From NCBI GenBank assembly GCA_002104905.1, contig MCFE01000068.1:62001-126000 (forward strand): DNA of 64,000 nt, given 5' to 3'. The DNA is from Basidiobolus meristosporus CBS 931.73 (lineage: Eukaryota; Basidiobolomycota; Basidiobolomycetes; Basidiobolales; Basidiobolaceae). The notes beneath the pieces were generated by a model. It saw only the letters and a list, made by a program, of their open reading frames with translations. It ran no database searches and had not been told where the DNA came from. Of this stretch, positions 57,567-64,000 are shown piece after piece; position 1 is the stretch's first letter; each line of letters starts with the position of its first letter. Made by a program: the position numbers and the translations under genes.

Positions 57567-58144
57567 GTCTGCAAGCTTAAAAAGTCACTATATGGTCTCA
57601 AACAATCACCAAGAGCCTGGAATTGCAAGATAGATTTGTATTTGGAATCTTTGAATTTCAAAAGGAGTAATGCTGACTATAGTATATACTATAAGCCAGA
57701 TAGAGCAAATACAGTTCTATTAGCTCTATATATGGATGATCTTATTATAGCCACCAATAACCTAGAAACATAGGAACAGACTAAATCCAGTCTATCTAAA
57801 GAGTTCAAGATGTCCAATCTAGGAGGACTCAGTTAATACTTAGGGATAAAGCTCTCCATAGACAGAACTACCCAGACTATCATGCCAAGTAAATTCAAGT
57901 ATAATCAAATATACTAAAGAAGTACTAAATGGAACACTGTAAACCAGCATCTACCCCAATAAAGACAAACCTTAACTTCTCATTCCATACAAGAAGCTAT
58001 AGAGAATAACTTGGTTAGCTTAGTTCACTGTCCATCAGATGAAATGAATGCAGACATATTTGCCAAACCATTAGCTAGAGACAAGCTTGAATATATTAAA
58101 TCAAAATTAGGACTAGTCAGTATGAACATTTAGCTGAGTGAGAG
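57567..58144 (+). pseudogene. Copia family 2 pol remnant (first interior of the compound)
   Basis: RT from [21 protein letters not shown] (57564) through LALYMDDLIIATNN (an active-site variant, YMDD), with stops near 57773 and 57833. It then jumps to the RNase H end ENNLVSLVHCPSDEM and FAKPLARDKLEYIKSKLGLV (about 58000-58130). The purine tract GAGTGAGAG precedes the LTR. Otherwise a close match to 60985-62139, so it is a deleted sister of the second interior. Confidence 0.8.
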
Positions 58145-58493
58145 TGTTGTAAAAATTTGTAATTCCACCTAAATATTCACCTAACTTAGTCACTTAGATC
58201 ATTACCCTCAAATCCTGGAGAATACTGGCCAAATTCCTTGTTGGGATTTACTTAGAATATTTTCACTAAAATACCAGGTACCCAGAGCATAAAAATTCTC
58301 AAAGTTGTCCAAACAGCCCCATACTTTGCACACATGTTTTTGGGACCTTCCTTAACCTATTCTATGAGTTTGTAATGCCAAGACCAGGTAAAAGTATAAA
58401 TACTATTCTTACATTCAATTAATTATTATGTGAAAAATACATAATCTACTTGTCCTCCCAATCACTTCCAATATCTCCAAGACTCTTACAACA
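58145..58493 (+). repeat. Central LTR of the copia family 2 compound
   Basis: 349 bp, TGTTGTAAAAATTTG to CTCTTACAACA. It contains TATAAATACT (about 58395). Followed at 58494 by GGTTGTGAGCCCC, a family 2 version of the initiator-tRNA-type primer site (one mismatch to GGTTATGAGCCC). Confidence 0.9.
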
Positions 58494-58524
58494 GGTTGTG
58501 AGCCCCAAGCTGTCACTCTCTGCA

Positions 58525-60898
58525 ATGTCTACTACTGCTATTACTGGAATTTTTCCCTCTGCTGAAAAGTTGGATGTATCTAACTACCAAGTGTGGAAGG
58601 TGAAGATAAGATGCTGCTACAAGAAAGAGGCCTTTGGGATATTGTCATGGGAGAAGAATGCCCCCCTAAAAATGTGGGAGAGGAAGCCTTAAAGTACCAG
58701 AAGAAAGAACAAAGTGCCTTTAACTGCATTTGCCTTAATGTTAAAGACAAATTGCTAATTCAATGCTCAAGAGCAAAAACAGCAACAAATGCCTGGAAGG
58801 CATTAGAAGACACCTACCAGTCATGTTCAGCTGCTAAGAAAATGTATCTGAGACAAAAACTCTTTACTACAAAGATGCTGCCAGCAGAAGAAATGAAAAA
58901 TCTAATTAACAGAATAACCCTGCTGGTAGATGAGATGAAATCTGTGGGCGTACCAACAACTGATGAGGATGTGATAGTTACCATCCTGAATAGCCTGAAA
59001 GTCAGGTTTTAGGGCCTTGTATCAGCCCTAGAGTCCATAACTGAAGATTTGACCTTAAATTACATATATGGAAGGCTCCTGGATGAAGAATTAAGAAAAT
59101 CAAGCGCCAATAAGAAGGAAGAAGAAAATGCTTTAATAGGCAATGATAACCAACAAAGGGGGTACCCAAGACCCTACAAAGGCAACAGCAACCTGTTTTG
59201 TAACTGCTGCAAAAGGAAAGGACACACATCAGACCGGTGTCTCAAAAAGAAAGATAATCAGCAAAAAAAGCCTGAATATGGAAATGCTGCAACAACTCAA
59301 GATAGACTATTCATATCTGCACTAAATATGACCACAAACAAGGATTCTCAGATGTGATATATTGACTCTGGAGCATCTCAACACTTTACACACCAAAAAG
59401 CAGTTTTTACCTAATATCAAGAAATTCCAAGAAGGTTTTCATGGGTGACAACAGAACACTGGATGCAGTGCAAGAAGGAGTTACCCAGGTAAACCTAAGA
59501 AGCAGTGAAGGAAGCCATACACTGACCTTTAGAGAAGTACTCTATGTACCAGATATAGCCAAGAACCTACTATCTGTAAGCAAGGCCACTGCAAAAGGAC
59601 TCAGTTTCAGCTTTGACAATTCAGGATGCAAGATTGCTGATCAAAATGGTGCCCATATTGCTTTGGGTATCAGGGATCAGAACCTATACAAGTTGACTTA
59701 CATTCCAGCATATTTGGAAGCCAATATTAGTAATTTAAATGAAGAAATACCAATGCTTTGGCACAGGAGATTTGGGCACATCAATTTTGATTATTTGGGC
59801 AAAATGATCAATGATCAGCTAATTTCTAGTGTGTGAATTGATCCACCAGCTAGTTTGGAGCACTGTGAAGCCTGCATATATGGGAAACAAGCCAGACAAC
59901 AATTCAAGAGCTCTGGGTCAATCAAAACTAAGAAAAAAGTAGATCTGATTCACTCAGATCTGTGTGGACCTAAAAATTATCCTATGATTTTTGGGCAGAA
60001 TCAGTTGCCACTGATGTATACCTTAAAAGTAGGAGTTATAACAGAATACTTTGTGATTCAACTCCATTTGAAGCATGGTATGGATATAGACCAAGTGCAG
60101 AACATCTAAGAATATTTGGGTGTACAGCATATGCCAAAAAACTGGCTGGAAATCAGTCAAAATTTGAGCCAAAAAGTGTAAAATGCATATTTTTGGGCTA
60201 CTGCAATCAGAGTAAGGTACACAGACTCTACAATACCAAAGCAAGAAGCTGATCAAGTCCAGGGATATGTTGCTTGATGATAGTTCAAAATTTTCACAAA
60301 AAATGACATCAGATGATGACAAAAATCTGATCCCAAGTCCACCAATTGTCAGGATTGAATCAGAGCAAAACAATGAGAGTTTTTTCATTCCAGAGGACTC
60401 TACAACCATGGTTGAGCCAGAATCAGTGCCCAGGAATATCCCAGAAGTGATCATTCCAGTATCAAATGCCTGGAGATCCAATTGGACAAGAAATAGCCCA
60501 AATTACTATATCAATGAGGGTACAAACTTAGCCTATGCCTATTCAGTCCATGTTGATGAGCCCCAGACTGTAAAAGAGGCCCTAAATAGCCCTCAGACAA
60601 AGTTATGTGATCTACAATGACTGAGGAATATCAGGCCCTGATGGAAAATAAAACTTGGGACCTAGTCAAATTACCAATCAACCAAAAATTAATTGGATGC
60701 ATATGGGTCTTCAAGACAAAATACAAGGCTGATGGTACAATTGAAAGATACAAAGCAAGACTTGTAGCCAAAGGATACTCTCAAACAAAAGGACTTGACT
60801 ATACTGAGACCTTTGCACTGGTAGCCAAGTTTAATTCCATCAGATTAATATTGGCAATTGCAGCCAAATATAAGTTTTTATTCATCAAATGGATGTAA
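58525..60898 (+). pseudogene. Copia family 2 gag, protease and deleted integrase (second interior)
   Basis: ATG at 58525 (STTAITGIFPSAEKLDVSNY), a frameshift at about 58600, then Gag in a long frame to 59012. The CCHC knuckle is CNCCKRKGHTSDRC at about 59198-59240. Protease YIDSGASQH follows a TGA at 59357. The pre-integrase part has HRRFGHIN and CEACIYGKQAR. After HSDLCGP (about 59970) the integrase core is deleted; sequence resumes at FGQNQLPL and HLRIFGCTAYAKKL. RT begins at 60617 ([19 protein letters not shown]) and runs to a stop near 60898. It could not supply integrase. Confidence 0.85.
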
Positions 60899-60913
60899 AA
60901 ACTGCATTTTTGA

Positions 60914-62128
60914 ATGGAGAACTTGATGAGGACATGTATATGGACCAGCCTGATGGGTTTTCTGACCAAGATAACCCCCCATTTGGTCTGCAAGCTTAAA
61001 AAGTCACTATATGGTCTCAAACAATCACCAAGAGCCTGGAATTGCAAAATAGATTCTTATTTGGAATCTTTGAGTTTCAAAAGAAGTAATGCTTACTATA
61101 GTATGTGCTATAAGCCAGATAGAGCAAGTCCAGCTCTATTAGCTCTATATGTGGATGATCTTATTATAGCTGCCAATAACCTAGAAACATTGGAAGAGAC
61201 TAAATCCAGCCTATCTAAGGAGCTCAAGATGTCCAATCTAGGAGAACTTAGTTACTACTTAGGGGTTAAGTTCTCCATACACAGAAGTACCCAGACTATC
61301 ACCCTAAGTCAATCCAAATATATTCAGGATATACTAAAGAAGTACCAAATGGAAGACTGTAAACCAGCAGCTACCCCAATGGAGACAAACCTTAACTTGG
61401 TCAAAACTCAACCAAATCAAGAGAGCTTGGTGCCATCTGAAAGCCCTTACTTTCCTTATCAATCAATGGTCGGCAGTCTGATGTATATCATGCTTGGAAC
61501 ATGTCCAGATATCTCATATTCAGTGAGAGTTGTCAGCCAACATAATCAGAACTATGGATCTGATCATATTGCAGCAGTTAAGTGGATTTTTAGATACCTA
61601 AAAGAAACTGCTGATATCTGCTTAAGATACACTTATAAGGATTCAGAAAAGGATCTTGTGGGATACTCTGATGCTGATTGGGGACAAAATTTAGAGGACA
61701 GAAGATCCACCACAGGATACACCTTTCTTTACTGTAAAGGAGCAATTTCATGGAATTCAAGAAAGCAACCAACCGTAGCACTTTCCACCACAGAGGCAGA
61801 GTATATGGCAGCCTGTGAAGCTACAAAAGAAGCAATGTGGTTAAGAAAACTTTTTACAGATTTAGGCCTATGTCAAAAAACACCTATTACTTTATTTCAA
61901 GATAATCAAGGATGTATACAGTTAGGTAGAAATCCAACTTTTCATGCTAGAACCAAGCACATTGATATTAGACATCATTTCATATGTGACACTATAGAGA
62001 ATTACTTAGTTAGCTTAGTTTACTGTCCTACAGATGAAATGATTGCAGGCATATTTACCAAACCATTAGCTAGAGACAAGTTTCAATATCTTAGGTCAAA
62101 ATTAGGACTAGTCAGTATGAGCATTTAG
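60914..62128 (+). CDS. Copia family 2 RT (C-terminal part) and RNase H, intact frame
   Basis: 404 codons without a stop, the longest open frame in the window. It joins RT homology after a frame change at about 60900-60985. [18 protein letters not shown] is followed by the active site [14 protein letters not shown] (about 61140-61175), then [25 protein letters not shown] and the connection [18 protein letters not shown]. RNase H has [10 protein letters not shown] (61660), [13 protein letters not shown] (61785) and [20 protein letters not shown] (61900). The normal C-terminus is [18 protein letters not shown]. It ends 11 bp before the 3' LTR. In a live element this would be the end of one polyprotein. 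Confidence 0.85.
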   Translation: MENLMRTCIWTSLMGFLTKITPHLVCKLKKSLYGLKQSPRAWNCKIDSYLESLSFKRSNAYYSMCYKPDRASPALLALYVDDLIIAANNLETLEETKSSLSKELKMSNLGELSYYLGVKFSIHRSTQTITLSQSKYIQDILKKYQMEDCKPAATPMETNLNLVKTQPNQESLVPSESPYFPYQSMVGSLMYIMLGTCPDISYSVRVVSQHNQNYGSDHIAAVKWIFRYLKETADICLRYTYKDSEKDLVGYSDADWGQNLEDRRSTTGYTFLYCKGAISWNSRKQPTVALSTTEAEYMAACEATKEAMWLRKLFTDLGLCQKTPITLFQDNQGCIQLGRNPTFHARTKHIDIRHHFICDTIENYLVSLVYCPTDEMIAGIFTKPLARDKFQYLRSKLGLVSMSI

Positions 62129-62139
62129 CTGAGTGGGAG

Positions 62140-62484
62140 TGTTGTAAGAATTTGTAATTCCACCTAAATATTCAACTAACTTAGTCACTTAGATCATTAC
62201 CCTCAAACCCTAGAGAATACTGACCAAATTCCTTGTCAGGATTTAGAATATTTTCACCAAAATACCAGGTACCCAGATCATGAAAATTCTCAAAGTTGTC
62301 CAAACAGCCCCAAACTTTGCACACATGTTTTTGGGACCTTCCTTAACCTACTCTATGTGTTTGTAATGCCAAGACCAGGTAACAGTATAAATACTACTTT
62401 TACATTCAATAAATTATTAAGTGAAAACCACATAATCTACTTGTCCTCCCAATCACTTCCAATATCTCCAAGACTCTTACAACA
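62140..62484 (+). repeat. 3' LTR of the copia family 2 compound
   Basis: 345 bp, TGTTGTAAGAATTTG to CTCTTACAACA, preceded by GAGTGGGAG. Followed by TSD TATAG. Confidence 0.9.
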
Positions 62485-62489
62485 TATAG

Positions 62490-62985
62490 CTGGGTTTAGC
62501 TATAAAGGCAACAGAGTTGGTTTGCTATGCAGGCTAGGCTTGGTGTTCTTGAGAGTGCTACATATGCTAGGCTTGGGTAGTAACTAGAACACAGTTGTTG
62601 AATTCTCAATATTTGCTGAGACACAATCTTAACTTAGTTGAGACACACACTAAACCAAAAGGTTTAGTAAGTGTTATTGATACTTTTCTGATCAAGTTGA
62701 ATTAGTAAGTGCCAAGAGACTGGATTAATTGAAATCAGTTTGGGTGTTGATAGGTGCATAAGATAAATGAAAATTGCATCATCAATCAGCCAATGTCTTG
62801 GCAACTGCCAAGTAGCTGGATAGACCTCAGATGACTAATCACCTGGAAAGGCTTAGCAGATCAGGTTGAGGACATAATGACCACATAAAAATTGATTAGG
62901 GGTGACAGCTAGACATAGATTCTGAGAAGTAATAAAATAAATTATAACTTGGATTAGTTATGTTTGGGCTAGGGAAAAGCAGCCA
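62490..62985. other. Stretch with no recognisable gene
   Basis: About 500 bp with no long frame on either strand and no match to other parts of the window. TATAAAGGCAACAGAG at 62503 looks TATA-like, and AACTTAGTTGAGACACACAC is a local feature. It is the continuation of the target of the copia compound, so it should be compared with 56756-57031. Confidence 0.3.
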
Positions 62986-63306
62986 GGGTACTTGATTTTC
63001 TAACTTAGTAAAATTTGCCAAGTTTTTTAAATGATGATGTACAGCAGTATTTATACTTTTACATGATCTTGGCATAACATACACATAGAATAGGTTTAGA
63101 AAGCTCACAAGAACATGTATGCAAAGCTTAGGGCTACTTAGACAACTTTGAGAATTTTCATATTCTGGGAACCTGATATTTTGGTGAAAATAGTTTAAGT
63201 AAATACTAACATGGAATCTGGTCAGTATACTCTAAGATTTGTGGATAATGATCTAAGCAAGCAAGTTAGGTGAATATTTTGGTGGAACTCCAAATTTCTT
63301 ACAACA
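62986..63306 (-). repeat. Diverged copia family 2 LTR, minus orientation, 3' end unclear
   Basis: From about 63030 the sequence matches the reverse complement of the family 2 LTR (GTATTTATACTTTTACATGATCT), to TTCTTACAACA at 63306, the LTR start. The outer end is not clear. More diverged than the other copies. Confidence 0.65.
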
Positions 63307-63531
63307 ATGTATACAACTAGGCAAAGTCCAGCATGTTGTGCTAGAACTAAGCACATGAATATTAGTCACCATTTCATCAAGGAAGCTACAAAAGTAATAT
63401 GTTAACTTAGTTCACTGTCCTACAGATGAAATGATTGCACACATATTTTCTGTACCATAAACTAGAGACAAATATGAATATCTTAGACTACAATTATCAC
63501 TAGTTAATACAAGTATTTAGTTGGGTGGGAG
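63307..63531 (+). pseudogene. Copia family 2 RNase H end fragment
   Basis: Plus strand, equal to 61912-62139: CIQLGKVQHVVLE, FTVP and the tail ending at GTATTTAG, then purine tract GGTGGGAG. Starts immediately after the minus-oriented LTR, so the two are joined by deletion or insertion. Confidence 0.75.
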
Positions 63532-63872
63532 TGTTGTAAGTTTTGTAAATATACCTGAATATTCACCTAACTTGGTCACTTAGATCATTACCTACAAATC
63601 TCAGAGAATTCTAACCAAATTCTTTGTTGATTTACTTAGAATATTTTCACTAAATATCAGATACCAAGGACATGAAATATCTCCAAGTTGTCCAAAAAGC
63701 CACAAACTTTGCACACATGCTCTTAGGACCTTCCCAAACCTCTTCTATGTGTTATTTGGGCAAGGCCATGTTAAAGTATAAATACTACTTTGACATTTAA
63801 CAAACCAGTCAATGAAAACCATACTACCTACTTGTCCTCATCACTTCCAATATCTGCAAGACTCTTACAACA
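63532..63872 (+). repeat. 3' LTR of a third copia family 2 copy
   Basis: 341 bp, TGTTGTAAGTTTTG to CTCTTACAACA, with TATAAATACT near 63776. Followed by TAGTA; no matching upstream copy was found. Confidence 0.85.
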
Positions 63873-64000
63873 TAGTATTCCAGAGCTTTGACCATGCCTA
63901 AAGACTTTTCCAGTGAGAGTACTGAAGTTGGAGACCAAGGATGTGGTGGTGAACCAGAATACCTTCAATAATCCTAAGTCTGCTCACAACATCCTTCCAT
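63873..64000 (+). other. Start of an unrecognised short frame at the window edge
   Basis: ATG at about 63895 gives MPKDFSSESTEVGDQGCGGE and stops after about 25 codons. It matches nothing else in the window. It could be the edge of a host gene, a first exon or another element; the window ends too soon to tell. Confidence 0.25.

Larger units (their letters stand above)
57032..62484 (+). mobile_element. Copia family 2 compound with captured LINE fragment, TSD TATAG
   Basis: TATAG at 57027-57031 and 62485-62489. Order: first 27 bp of an LTR, about 505 bp of LINE-type RT, a deleted copia pol remnant, a complete LTR (58145-58493), a second internal region, and a complete LTR (62140-62484), all on plus. 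So two copia interiors and a foreign piece lie within one target-site duplication, paralleling the family 1 compound at 31880. Confidence 0.8.

Noticed and set aside
57022-57633. 203-codon frame taken as a host protein or telomerase-like RT
   Set aside because: The central part is LINE RT, the first codons come from a copia LTR and the last from out-of-frame copia RT, so it is a chimeric junction product.

Overview
The window looks like a transposon graveyard from a repeat-rich, A+T-rich, strongly CpG-depleted eukaryotic genome, most likely a filamentous fungus and possibly a basidiomycete. Support for a fungus: Tnp2-type transposases of a style I know from fungal genomes, compact Ty1/copia and Ty3/gypsy elements with 340-370 bp LTRs, and a copia primer-binding site that matches the anticodon arm of a yeast-type initiator tRNA-Met. 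I found no convincing host gene, tRNA, rRNA or bacterial-style operon. Almost every reading frame is a transposon gene broken by stops, frameshifts, deletions or nested insertions.

The backbone is one family of DNA transposons. Each copy carries two divergent genes, a Tnp2-type transposase and a partner here called ORF1. The ends carry a terminal inverted repeat (TIR) starting CCCTATGAAAAAT, and the one copy with both ends has a 3-bp target-site duplication (TSD), TTG. For reference I number the copies: unit 1 (1-3053), unit 2 (about 4527-10451), unit 3 (10452-12797, degraded), unit 4 (22473-27960), unit 6 (28426-40836, both ends present, inserted inside ORF1 of unit 7), unit 7 (27961-28425 plus 40837-51792), unit 9 (51793-53206, fragment) and unit 8 (53207-56755). 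ORF1 pieces at 19151-22472, split by a gypsy fragment, form what would be unit 5.

Other elements sit inside these units. Copia family 1 is at 5298-8977 (5'-LTR copy), 22733-23970 (miniature), 31880-39490 (two internal regions and three LTRs inside one 5-bp TSD), plus LTR pieces at 11987 and 12798. Gypsy is at 12928-15668, 15669-19150 and 19991-22309. Copia family 2 is at 44984-45332 (solo LTR), 57032-62484 (a second compound element, containing a LINE reverse-transcriptase fragment) and 62986-63872. A long-LTR family with 4-bp TSDs is present only as solo LTRs (24668, 47353, 55724), and a different solo LTR lies at 15858-17100. A Harbinger/IS5-like element (47680-50922) and a 734-bp fold-back element (45493-46226) have related ends and the same TSD, AAT.

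Functionally, nothing here seems autonomous as it stands. The best preserved pieces are the copia RT-RNase H frame at 60914-62128, the integrase/RT regions of the 31.9-39.5 kb compound, and the Harbinger-like transposase, which has one in-frame stop. The main value of the window is its readable insertion stratigraphy: many insertions keep matching TSDs, so the order of events and several unusual recombinant structures can be read directly.
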